From Candidatus Heimdallarchaeota archaeon (GTDB lineage Archaea > Asgardarchaeota > Heimdallarchaeia > Hodarchaeales > Hodarchaeaceae): 33,107 nt of DNA. The notes below the pieces were generated by a model. The model saw nothing but the letters and a program-made list of their open reading frames with translations. It was not told where the DNA came from and searched no databases. Shown one piece after another: positions 9,034-16,082 of this stretch. A program made the translations under genes and the position numbers. Position 1 is the first letter of the stretch; every line of letters starts with the position of its first letter. The stretch covers positions 1,221,371-1,254,477 of the forward strand of contig CP070665.1 in NCBI GenBank assembly GCA_020351745.1. The letters run 5' to 3'.

Positions 9034-10113
9034 CTATTTACTCTCCACAATTTTTTCATTTACTCTAGATACACCTGAAACAACCTTAACAATGTGAACT
9101 TTTGCTCCCTTCCGTTGAATAGATCGGCTTACCTCTTCTTCATGACCCGGACAGAGAGCAATCATACACCCACCATTCCCTGACCCAGTAATTTTACAAC
9201 CTAAAGCACCAGCTTCCATTGCTGCTTTAATCATGACCTCAATTTTCGAAGTACTCACATTCAAATGGTCTCGGAGGGAAGCATGGTGACGATTCATGAG
9301 AGTTCCAATATATTCCTCGTCCCAAGTGGATTTTTTAAACTCTAAATGAGCCTCCCGTGTTAATTCGAAGTTAATGACAGCTGCTTTTAACGCATTAAGA
9401 GAAAACTCATCTAATTGCCCTTCAATCGGAATTAATTCCTTTACATCATCAATTGTTAATTCTCGAACCTTTGATGCTTGTAAATATTCTAAACCCTTTC
9501 TCACCCCATTTTTAATAGTTGCTAATGTGTTAAGGGTATCCTTCTTCTCGAGAGAATTTCCTACAACGATTCCAGGTAATTCAGTTAATAGGCGGGTGCA
9601 TCTAATTGGATCAAATTCTTCATAGTTTACATACCCATGAGAGATCACCATGTGATCCTGCATCCCACCAGGTTCATTAAATTCTAATACTTCGGCTTGG
9701 TGGGCGAATCTGGTTATTTCCATTTGAGACAATGGATTATCAAACAATTCAGCAAGAAAAGAAATCCAAATTACGCATAATGCACTAGAAGAGGACAATC
9801 CAGCCTGCATTGGGATGTTACTTGTAATTCTTGCGGAAACACCTTGATCATTAGGGATAATTTCATTTTCTAGCAAAACTTTCACTCCAGAGCGTAAATA
9901 ATCTCGAGGAAATTTGTAACTCGTATTAGTAGCTAAAAATGACTGAGTATCTTGTATATCTGGTAACTCTATATGATATTGACTTGAATTAGTTTTTCCA
10001 CCTGTTATTGTCATAAATAAGTTGACTGCAGCAGGAATAACTGGGAGACCCAGGTAATCTTGGTGTTCCCCAAATAATACAATTCTTCCAGGTGCCTTCA
10101 TGGTTAAAATCAT
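9034..10113 (-). CDS. GHMP-family small-molecule kinase (galactokinase/mevalonate-kinase-like)
   Basis: A kinase of about 359 residues that should phosphorylate a sugar or similar alcohol with ATP. All three GHMP motifs are present: APGRIVLFGEHQDYLGLPVIPAA near the N-terminus, PMQAGLSSSSALCV (ATP-binding loop) in the middle and KITGSGNGGCMIAL near the C-terminus. The GEHQDY variant of the first motif resembles galactokinases (GEHTDY), whereas VILFGEH resembles mevalonate kinases, so the substrate is open. I prefer the ATG at 10113 because GTGAGAG lies just before it and overlaps an in-frame GTG at 10125. The gene is first in the operon: its stop lies 4 bases before the preferred LarE start. 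The link between a sugar kinase and LarE is not explained by known biology. Confidence 0.8.
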   Translation of the reverse strand: MILTMKAPGRIVLFGEHQDYLGLPVIPAAVNLFMTITGGKTNSSQYHIELPDIQDTQSFLATNTSYKFPRDYLRSGVKVLLENEIIPNDQGVSARITSNIPMQAGLSSSSALCVIWISFLAELFDNPLSQMEITRFAHQAEVLEFNEPGGMQDHMVISHGYVNYEEFDPIRCTRLLTELPGIVVGNSLEKKDTLNTLATIKNGVRKGLEYLQASKVRELTIDDVKELIPIEGQLDEFSLNALKAAVINFELTREAHLEFKKSTWDEEYIGTLMNRHHASLRDHLNVSTSKIEVMIKAAMEAGALGCKITGSGNGGCMIALCPGHEEEVSRSIQRKGAKVHIVKVVSGVSRVNEKIVESK

Positions 10114-10231
10114 TAATTCTCTCACTTTTTTTAGCTAAATAATTTATTTTTTATCTAATTCTTCCATACTCACTTTCATTTTATATGCAAGATTATATGA
10201 AATTGCATAATGTATTTCCTCTAATTAATTT

Positions 10232-10249
10232 ACAAAAACTGATTTTTGT
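10232..10249. repeat. Perfect 7-bp hairpin ACAAAAA-CTGA-TTTTTGT
   Basis: Exact arms ACAAAAA and TTTTTGT enclose a 4-base loop. The site lies about 120 bases upstream of the GHMP-kinase operon and 215 bases upstream of the Mrr-like gene. It could be a protein-binding site; because it is A/T-rich it could also be chance. Confidence 0.35.
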
Positions 10250-10277
10250 CGGGTGTACACACAAAGAAATGAATAAA

Positions 10278-10288
10278 GTCGGCGTATT
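10278..10288 (+). repeat. Upstream motif copy 1, GTCGGCGTATT
   Basis: This 11-base motif lies 187 bases before the first Mrr-like gene. A copy with one change lies 169 bases before the second, paralogous gene (10990-11000). G/C-rich words are rare in the intergenic DNA here, which makes the match notable. It may be a shared regulatory site or a remnant of the duplication that made the pair. Confidence 0.35.
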
Positions 10289-10327
10289 TTTCTTATCATG
10301 GAATTAGAAATTAAATGTGTCTTTTTA

Positions 10328-10370
10328 GGGTAGTACCCAGAACCCCAGTACCTACTGGGTAGTACCTACC
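10328..10370. promoter_or_regulatory. Cluster of GGTA/TACC palindromes, probable operator
   Basis: Three overlapping palindromes stand in 43 bases: GGGTAGTACCC at 10328-10338, CCCAGTACCTACTGGG at 10344-10359 (7-bp arms) and GGTAGTACC at 10358-10366, followed by a TACC half-site at 10367-10370. The word GGGTAGTACC occurs twice, 29 bases apart. The cluster ends about 20 bases before the TATA box of the downstream Mrr-like gene, where archaeal activators or cooperative repressors commonly bind. The cognate protein is unknown; the winged-helix protein at 7745-8215 is one candidate. Confidence 0.55.
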
Positions 10371-10390
10371 TACTTATCTTTGGAAGAATA

Positions 10391-10398
10391 TTTATATG
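10391..10398 (+). promoter_or_regulatory. TATA box of the first Mrr-like gene
   Basis: TTTATATG is a good archaeal TATA box. It lies 67-74 bases before the ATG at 10465, which predicts a start of transcription near 10420 and a leader of about 45 bases. The palindrome cluster lies directly upstream. Confidence 0.55.
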
Positions 10399-10464
10399 AA
10401 GCGCGAAAACGAAAAATCCTGTCATACTAACATTATATTCATCAAACCATATTGAGATTGAACA

Positions 10465-10863
10465 ATGCAAGCCGATTTCATTAACAAACCGCTGAATGAT
10501 CTAGTTCTAACGGTGTTTGCAGCCTTGGAATTCGTTACCCTCCATCCTATGCAAGTGCTTAAGCATCCTCTGGCTGACTCACGCTTATCTTACGTTGTAA
10601 AACGCGTAAAACACAATCCATCGCAGAAAAAATCAGAATTCATTGGAGTCATAATTCGTGATTGGAAACGAGTAGTTGGTGTGGGCCAAATCCATAAAGC
10701 AGAGGAGCTTCTCCAAGCCTGTCCTAAACTTTCTCGTGTTTTAATCATCTCTTCTATGGGATTCTCATACTCAGCTAAACGTCTTGCAGATAAAGTAGGA
10801 ATTGGTTTGATGTCACGCGGTGAATTGGTATCCCTATTACAGAAACGGGTTGAAGTCCTGTAA
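10465..10863 (+). CDS. Small stand-alone Mrr-like (PD-(D/E)XK-fold) protein, copy 1
   Basis: A 132-residue protein whose predicted elements follow the restriction-endonuclease-like core of Mrr: an N-terminal helix (9-22), two strands with Asp38 in HPLADSRLSY, a strand ending in Asp66-Trp-Lys68 (FIGVIIRDWKR), a helix starting GQIHKAEELL, a strand RVLIISSMGFS, a helix SAKRLADK and a last strand and helix IGLMSRGELVSLL. Asp66 and Lys68 would be the (D/E)XK pair, so metal-dependent DNA cleavage is possible. No methyltransferase or target-recognition domain is near, so it is not a standard restriction system. It may be a repair or junction nuclease, or a DNA-binding relative without activity. A 124-residue paralogue follows on the same strand. 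Family assignment rests on pattern only. Confidence 0.65.
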   Translation: MQADFINKPLNDLVLTVFAALEFVTLHPMQVLKHPLADSRLSYVVKRVKHNPSQKKSEFIGVIIRDWKRVVGVGQIHKAEELLQACPKLSRVLIISSMGFSYSAKRLADKVGIGLMSRGELVSLLQKRVEVL

Positions 10864-10989
10864 AGAAGTCAGGATACTAGAATCACTATGAAAGAAACCT
10901 CTCCAGAAGATTTTAACTATCTTTTTTTATATTCAAAGAAATTTGTAAAATGACAATCTAGAGGAGATAAATTATTCGAAATTATTTAT

Positions 10990-11000
10990 GTCGGCATATT
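10990..11000 (+). repeat. Upstream motif copy 2, GTCGGCATATT
   Basis: Ten of eleven bases match the copy at 10278-10288. It overlaps the left arm of the inverted repeat at 10992-11023 and lies 169 bases before the second Mrr-like gene. Confidence 0.35.
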
Positions 11001-11023
11001 CGGGAATTTGCTGCTTTATGCCG
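10992..11023. repeat. Inverted repeat CGGCATA...TATGCCG upstream of Mrr-like copy 2
   Basis: Exact 7-base arms (10992-10998 and 11017-11023) are separated by 18 bases. It lies between the two paralogous genes, about 135 bases before the second. It could be an operator or the base of a hairpin that ends the first transcript, but no T-run follows directly. Confidence 0.35.
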
Positions 11024-11158
11024 CTGTAATTTCTCTTTTCCTTTATAGAATCTATCTCATTTTAGTAATCATTGAATTTATCTTATTTAGGTATTACGGG
11101 AAATTATAAAGTTTAATTACTTGCTAATCTCAAATCATAACTAATCAGTGATTGAATC

Positions 11159-11533
11159 ATGTACACTAAATCACTTCTTGATCTTGTAGTAACCGTTTTT
11201 GAAACAATTGGATTTGTCACACACCATCCAATGCAAATATTAACACATCCTCTAGCTGATTCACGACTATCCTACATTTTAACGCGAATAAACTCAAAAT
11301 CAGAGTACATTGGAGTCATTGTCTGTGATTGGAAACGAATCGTAGGAATTGGCCAGATCTGTAAGACAGAAGAACTACTCCACACATGTCCTGAACTCAA
11401 TCAAGTATTGATCGTCTCTGCTATGGGATTTTCACGCGCAGCCAAACATCTTGTAGAAAAGAGGAAAAAAATCAGTTTGATTTCAAAAAGGGAATTAATC
11501 TCATTAATGTTAAAACAACTAGAAATATCATAA
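11159..11533 (+). CDS. Small stand-alone Mrr-like (PD-(D/E)XK-fold) protein, copy 2
   Basis: A 124-residue paralogue of the protein at 10465, identical over long stretches (HPLADSRLSY; the DWKR and VG.GQI blocks; the EELL helix; MGFS). It lacks three N-terminal residues and a 5-residue Lys-rich loop found in copy 1. The candidate active-site residues are kept: Asp34, Asp57 and Lys59 (IGVIVCDWKR). It has its own upstream region of about 295 bases with a possible TATA box (TTATAAA at 11104-11110), so it is probably transcribed separately. Retention of the same acidic and basic residues in both copies suggests that both are functional. The role is unknown; a pair of subunits with divided roles is one possibility. 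Confidence 0.65.
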   Translation: MYTKSLLDLVVTVFETIGFVTHHPMQILTHPLADSRLSYILTRINSKSEYIGVIVCDWKRIVGIGQICKTEELLHTCPELNQVLIVSAMGFSRAAKHLVEKRKKISLISKRELISLMLKQLEIS

Positions 11534-11553
11534 GAAAACTGAAATGATTCCTT

Positions 11554-12897
11554 TCATTTGAACTGTGTTTTAGAGATAGGTAATGCAATTTCTTCAAGAG
11601 CATCTTGTGTTTGACGAATATGTTGGGAAGTGTGTACAAATGACAGAGCTCCTATACCGTGCATCCCACTAATATGTCTGTTCAATAGTGCTAATTGTAA
11701 TAGTGCTTCACCCTTTTTTGCGGTCGAATGGACAATATCATACGGGCATGGATCTTCTATATATTTTGATAAAACATGAAGAGCAATAAAGGATTTATAG
11801 CCTGTAGCGACGAAATTTAATTTCTCATTAGTAAAATATTCATTCATTTCAGTCAAAAATTTCGTACCAGCTTGGTTAGTACGAGTATAGTCTTGATTAG
11901 ACTTCTTTAGTATTTCTAAGGTTTTTAATCCAGCTGCCATACTAAGTGGATGTGCTGAAAAGGTACCTCCTCCAGTCCAAACTCTATTATTCAGCTGTGG
12001 GTTTGCCTGTTCCATAATCTCTTTCCTTCCCCCTACTACCCCAATAGATAAACCTCCTCCAACGATTTTACCCATTGTAGTCAGATCTGGTAAAATTTTC
12101 AATTGATTCTGGAACAATCCATAAGAAAATCTATATCCTGTAATAATTTCATCGAAGATTAATAGAATGTCCAAGCTCTCAGTCAATTCCCTAATCATTT
12201 CTAAAAATTCTAGGGCGACAGGAAAACCTCCTCCTCCACCTAGTACAGGTTCTATTATCACTGCTGCTAAATCATGTGCATTCGCTTGAATTAAGTCCTT
12301 TGTTGCTGTATTATTCGCCTCAAATGTCATTATCCCAGCTTGTTCCTCTGGAAGAATTCCAGGGCCTTCTTTACCAAGAAATGGTGCCTTGACATTATAC
12401 AAAAGCGTATCTGCATAACCATGCCATCCCATTTTCGCCTTTGCTATTAATGGTTTTCCTGTATATGCTCGAGCTAATCGAGTGGCATACATTGTTGACT
12501 CAGTGCCACTAGAACTAAACCTGACCTCCTCAAGACTTGGATTATCATTAATAAGGGTTTCTGCTAACTTAACTTGACCTTCATTTACAGTCCCAAAATG
12601 CCATCCATCTTCTAATTTATCTTTGATAATCTGTTGTATAACAGGATGATTATGACCGAGGAGCATCGAGTAGTGGCCTTGCCAGTAATCAATGTATTCT
12701 AAACCGTCAATATCAATTAAATAGGCATCATGTCCAGATTCAACAAATACAGGAAAAGCTCCGATTGATGGAAGACCTAAATTTCGGATATTATGCGAAA
12801 CCCCCCCTGGTATCTTTTCAACGGATCTCTTCCATAACTCCTCCGACCGTGGCCTTGTTTGGATGAAGTTAGCCAGCTCAACTTTATAGAAATTCAA
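11554..12897 (-). CDS. Class III aminotransferase, glutamate-1-semialdehyde aminomutase-like
   Basis: A 447-residue fold-type I PLP enzyme. It starts at TTG, supported by a GAGG site 6-7 bases upstream and by the lack of a nearby ATG. Landmarks of the HemL group are IPGGVSHNIR (29-38), the phosphate loop SSSGTES (128-134), MGWHGYADTLL (156-166), the PLP-ring Asp249 in IFDEIITGYR and the Schiff-base Lys277 in LTTMGKIVGGGLSIGVVGG. HemL moves the amino group within glutamate-1-semialdehyde to make 5-aminolevulinate for tetrapyrroles. No other haem gene is in the window and many archaeal HemL-like proteins act on other substrates, so I give no symbol. It ends 20 bases from the convergent Mrr-like gene, with a small inverted repeat (AAATGA/TCATTT) between them. 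Confidence 0.82.
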   Translation of the reverse strand: MNFYKVELANFIQTRPRSEELWKRSVEKIPGGVSHNIRNLGLPSIGAFPVFVESGHDAYLIDIDGLEYIDYWQGHYSMLLGHNHPVIQQIIKDKLEDGWHFGTVNEGQVKLAETLINDNPSLEEVRFSSSGTESTMYATRLARAYTGKPLIAKAKMGWHGYADTLLYNVKAPFLGKEGPGILPEEQAGIMTFEANNTATKDLIQANAHDLAAVIIEPVLGGGGGFPVALEFLEMIRELTESLDILLIFDEIITGYRFSYGLFQNQLKILPDLTTMGKIVGGGLSIGVVGGRKEIMEQANPQLNNRVWTGGGTFSAHPLSMAAGLKTLEILKKSNQDYTRTNQAGTKFLTEMNEYFTNEKLNFVATGYKSFIALHVLSKYIEDPCPYDIVHSTAKKGEALLQLALLNRHISGMHGIGALSFVHTSQHIRQTQDALEEIALPISKTQFK

Positions 12898-12980
12898 AAA
12901 GAAACCTCAAGGATCAGCAATGAGAGAATAGTTTTTGAATTTTTATGTATAAAAAGAAAAGAGTGAGAAAGAAAAATCCT

Positions 12981-14408
12981 TCATAATCTCTGGAAGAACT
13001 CTTTTTGTTCGAGTTCTCTGAGTTTGGGGAGCAAATTGTAAAAAACTATCTGTTCAAGATCATCACGAAAAGTCCCAAAATCCTCATCGTCCATGAAAGG
13101 ATCTTGAAGTTTTGATCTTACCTTCAATGCAGGTTCTTCTCCTCTCAAATTCCAAAATATTCGTAATCGATTGTCAGTCAGATGATAAATTGGATCAGAC
13201 AAGTTAATCTTCTTACTGACAACATCAGTGGGCCAACGGGAAAAAACTAAATATGCTCCAAAAAAAAGTAGAAGTGGAATTAGAACAAATCGAACAATTT
13301 CATGTGTTATCAGAGAATTATTAGGGGTACTGCGGAAGGAGATTACAGCTAGTAGTATAGAAATCACAAGGATAAGAAAACCAAATAAAACAGTAAACCA
13401 GTCATTAAATCCTCCGTTAGGTCTGAAACTGTGCCAGAAATTTGGGATCTCAAAACGTGGTTTCTGATCCTTTGTGACCGCATTTTTCTTTTTTAACTGA
13501 TCAAATGACAATGTTTCGGCGAAATAGTGAAAATTATCGTATCTAACTTTCTCTAATTGCCATTCATCTCTTCTTCCACGAAGGTAAACGAAAAAAGGAG
13601 CCCAATCCATATCATGGGTGGCATGGGTAAAGGATGGGGGCTCCCACTTCCAAAAAACCAACGCGATAATAGCTGCTACAAAGAAAATCATACTAATCCA
13701 AGATATTTTTAAGGTCTCTTCCAAAATCAATTCTGTTATCTCTTCACCAGGAATTGGAGGATGCCAAGCTTCAGCACCCTCAACAAAATCCTTTGTCTGT
13801 GAACCTTTACTAATATATATTTCCCCTAAAAGCGCCCAAAATATCACTCCAAAAATGATGAAGAGTTGCCCGTTACTAAAGAAGTATGATCCCTTAGTTA
13901 ATCCTTTTAGGGCTGCAAATAACGCCCTTGCACCCAAGAGAAAGAAAATTCCACCAATAAGCAATACAGAGAGGATTGCATGAGTAAAGGAAAGATAAGA
14001 GTATATCAATGTCCCCAACAATCCGAGCACAAATAGTGGGAGAACAGTCATCCATAGAGAAATGAAAAAACGCTGTTTGGTCCAGATATAAATCCATTGA
14101 ATACAACGTAAATCATCTTCCTCTCTACTTTCTAAAATCCGAAAATAAGAACCGCCCCAAGCTTTAGATTTTCGTTCTGATCGTAATTCAATTCCTGATA
14201 GCTGGATTTCAGGTTCAAATCTTTCAACTAAATGGAAATCCCTCTCGGTCACATCCACAGCATCCAATGGCATCATGAAACCTTTTTTCCTCAATCCTGC
14301 CTTTTCAATCTGTTTTTTTAGGGATTCAGTTTGCCATTTCTCTTCGACAGTTTCTACAACAGCTTCTCGTAAATCCACGAGCTTTCCTTGTAATGCTATA
14401 TCTGTCAT
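12981..14408 (-). CDS. Six-helix membrane protein of unknown function
   Basis: A 475-residue protein. The frame is open up to 14588, but I start at the ATG at 14408 because GGTGAT, the archaeal ribosome-binding motif, lies 3 bases before it and the upstream 60 codons read as AT-rich non-coding sequence. A soluble N-terminal part of about 110 residues (charged, amphipathic helix at 10-40) precedes six likely membrane helices near 115-139, 144-166, 180-200, 236-253, 337-358 and 371-391. A loop of about 80 residues separates helices 4 and 5, and a cytosolic tail of about 85 acidic and basic residues follows helix 6. No transporter or enzyme motif is seen. The gene is divergent from the deaminase at 14663. 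Confidence 0.7.
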   Translation of the reverse strand: MTDIALQGKLVDLREAVVETVEEKWQTESLKKQIEKAGLRKKGFMMPLDAVDVTERDFHLVERFEPEIQLSGIELRSERKSKAWGGSYFRILESREEDDLRCIQWIYIWTKQRFFISLWMTVLPLFVLGLLGTLIYSYLSFTHAILSVLLIGGIFFLLGARALFAALKGLTKGSYFFSNGQLFIIFGVIFWALLGEIYISKGSQTKDFVEGAEAWHPPIPGEEITELILEETLKISWISMIFFVAAIIALVFWKWEPPSFTHATHDMDWAPFFVYLRGRRDEWQLEKVRYDNFHYFAETLSFDQLKKKNAVTKDQKPRFEIPNFWHSFRPNGGFNDWFTVLFGFLILVISILLAVISFRSTPNNSLITHEIVRFVLIPLLLFFGAYLVFSRWPTDVVSKKINLSDPIYHLTDNRLRIFWNLRGEEPALKVRSKLQDPFMDDEDFGTFRDDLEQIVFYNLLPKLRELEQKEFFQRL

Positions 14409-14662
14409 AATATCACCGACAATAAAAACTATATTATCAATACTAGTTTTATAATAGATAGATGTATTAGCTATAGCTTTAAAAATTTGTTTTTTTAAAT
14501 GGTGAGATAATTTTTTAACTATCAAGATATACCTCAAAAAATTCTTACTTATGTAGTTGTACAATAACATTAGATCAAGTAACTCCAAAAACTATCAATG
14601 ATATCGAACTTCTTATCTTGACGACCCTTTAGGATCCTGTATGATTGAGGTGAAAGTTTGAA

Positions 14663-15946
14663 ATGGAATTATTGCTCCAAGATGCGTTGATCATACCTGA
14701 ACCTGACACTACAAAGATTTTTCAAGCAAATATTGTAATAGAGGACAATATCATAAGTGATATTGCACCTAATGCTCAAATACCTGATCCTGAATTCATA
14801 ATTAGCGGGAAATCTCTTGTTGTTCTACCACCTCCAATCAATAGCCACACTCATCTTCCTATGTCGTTACTAAGAGGATATTCTGACAATAAGACATTAA
14901 TGAACTGGCTTCAGGATATCTGGAAAATAGAAGGAAAATTTGACGCCAGGTGGATAACCTTAGGCACAAAATTAGCTTGCCTCGAAATGATAAAAGCTGG
15001 AACAGGGGGCGCTGCAGATTTTTATTTTCATGAAAGTTCAATAGGTAAAGTGATGGAAGAGGCTGGTATCAGAGGATGGCTGGGTGCAGGGATTTTACCC
15101 AGTGCTTTTGTTGATCAAGGAGGATATGAATTTCAATTAAGTGAATTTAATAGAATAATTGAATATAGTAAAGGGTCTCCACTTATTTATGCAGCAATAG
15201 CTCCACATAGTCAAATGACCGTACCAGAGGAGATTATTTCAAAAGCAGCAGACCTCGCAGAAATTCATCAAGTTCCCCTCATGATACACGCTTCTGAAAC
15301 ACGGAAAGAAGTCATGGACTCTGAGGATAAATATGGGGTCCCTCCAATAGAGAGACTTGAGCAAATCGGATTTTTTAGAGAAAAAACAAAAGAAATACTA
15401 GCTCATTGTACTTGGATTACTCAAAGAGAGGTGGAAATATTAGGAAAACATCAAGCAAGTGTTGGATGGTGTCCTGTGTCCGCCCAAAAATTAGCTTATG
15501 GAGGAACCACCCCTGTACCAGAATTACGGAGTGCGGGGGCTTACATTACTCTCGGTACAGATGGAACTGCTTCCAATAACACATTAGACTTATGGCGAGA
15601 AATGCGGGAAGCAGCTAATGTTATTTCTGCTTCAAGATGGGACCCAGCGCTGTATCCAGCTGAACATGTACTTGAAGATACTTGTTGGTCTTTCAGAAGA
15701 AATTTTCATCCTGAATCATTAATCAAAGTGGAAAATCAAGCTGATCTTGTTGTTCTCAACTTTCAAGCACCTCATCTTAAACCAATGCATAATATCATCT
15801 CTAACATTGTTTATGCTGCCAATGGAAGTGATGTCCATTCCTTAATAGTGAATGGTACCCTATTAATGTATAATCGCCAGGTTTTAACCCTTGACGAAAC
15901 AGAAATCATAGATAAAACAGAAGAAAACGTAAAAGAACTGCTTTAA
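14663..15946 (+). CDS. Amidohydrolase, 5'-methylthioadenosine / S-adenosylhomocysteine deaminase-like
   Basis: A 427-residue metal-dependent deaminase of the MtaD/SsnA/TrzN group. It would convert an adenine nucleoside such as MTA, SAH or 5'-deoxyadenosine to the inosine form. Metal ligands are visible: His62 and His64 in NSHTHLPM, His209 in LMIHASE, His248 in LAHCTW and Asp300 in TLGTDGTASNN. The group signature CPVSAQKLAYGGTTPVPEL follows at 270-288. The small N-terminal beta domain (1-55) and its C-terminal completion (ENQADLVVLN onward) are present. The usual threonine/asparagine helix before that (ATINGA-type) is replaced by EDTCWSFRRNF, which may change the substrate pocket. The start is set by GAGGTGA at 14647-14653. 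The next gene in line is a glutamine-synthetase-like enzyme. Confidence 0.84.
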   Translation: MELLLQDALIIPEPDTTKIFQANIVIEDNIISDIAPNAQIPDPEFIISGKSLVVLPPPINSHTHLPMSLLRGYSDNKTLMNWLQDIWKIEGKFDARWITLGTKLACLEMIKAGTGGAADFYFHESSIGKVMEEAGIRGWLGAGILPSAFVDQGGYEFQLSEFNRIIEYSKGSPLIYAAIAPHSQMTVPEEIISKAADLAEIHQVPLMIHASETRKEVMDSEDKYGVPPIERLEQIGFFREKTKEILAHCTWITQREVEILGKHQASVGWCPVSAQKLAYGGTTPVPELRSAGAYITLGTDGTASNNTLDLWREMREAANVISASRWDPALYPAEHVLEDTCWSFRRNFHPESLIKVENQADLVVLNFQAPHLKPMHNIISNIVYAANGSDVHSLIVNGTLLMYNRQVLTLDETEIIDKTEENVKELL

Positions 15947-16082
15947 TTCTGAAAAAGGAAGAAAAAGTCAATCATTAACAATATATTTTAAACTAATTCA
16001 ACCAAATCCCTTCTATTATACTCATTAAGAGAAAATAATTTGAACATATCTGTATAGCGTTGAAAAAAGGAGTAAAACCGAA

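Larger units (their letters stand above)
10114..10464. other. Long intergenic region between divergent genes, rich in palindromes
   Basis: No coding frame of use is seen in these 351 bases. They hold the promoter of the GHMP-kinase operon (AT-rich, near 10140-10165 on the minus strand) and that of the Mrr-like gene (TATA box at 10391). Between the two lie a 7-bp hairpin (10232-10249), a GTGTACAC palindrome (10253-10260), a motif shared with the next gene (10278-10288) and a cluster of GGTA/TACC palindromes (10328-10370). Confidence 0.6.

Noticed and set aside
10465-11533. Restriction-modification system
   Set aside because: Neither a DNA methyltransferase nor a specificity subunit is present in the window; the two proteins are small and stand alone.
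13618-13983. 121-codon open frame on the plus strand
   Set aside because: It is antisense to the membrane-protein gene at 12981-14408; its composition (many Lys, Ile and Pro) is the usual mirror of membrane-helix codons and it has no ribosome-binding site.
14409-14588. 60-residue N-terminal extension of the membrane protein
   Set aside because: The DNA is AT-rich and promoter-like, and a GGTGAT site directly precedes the ATG at 14408.
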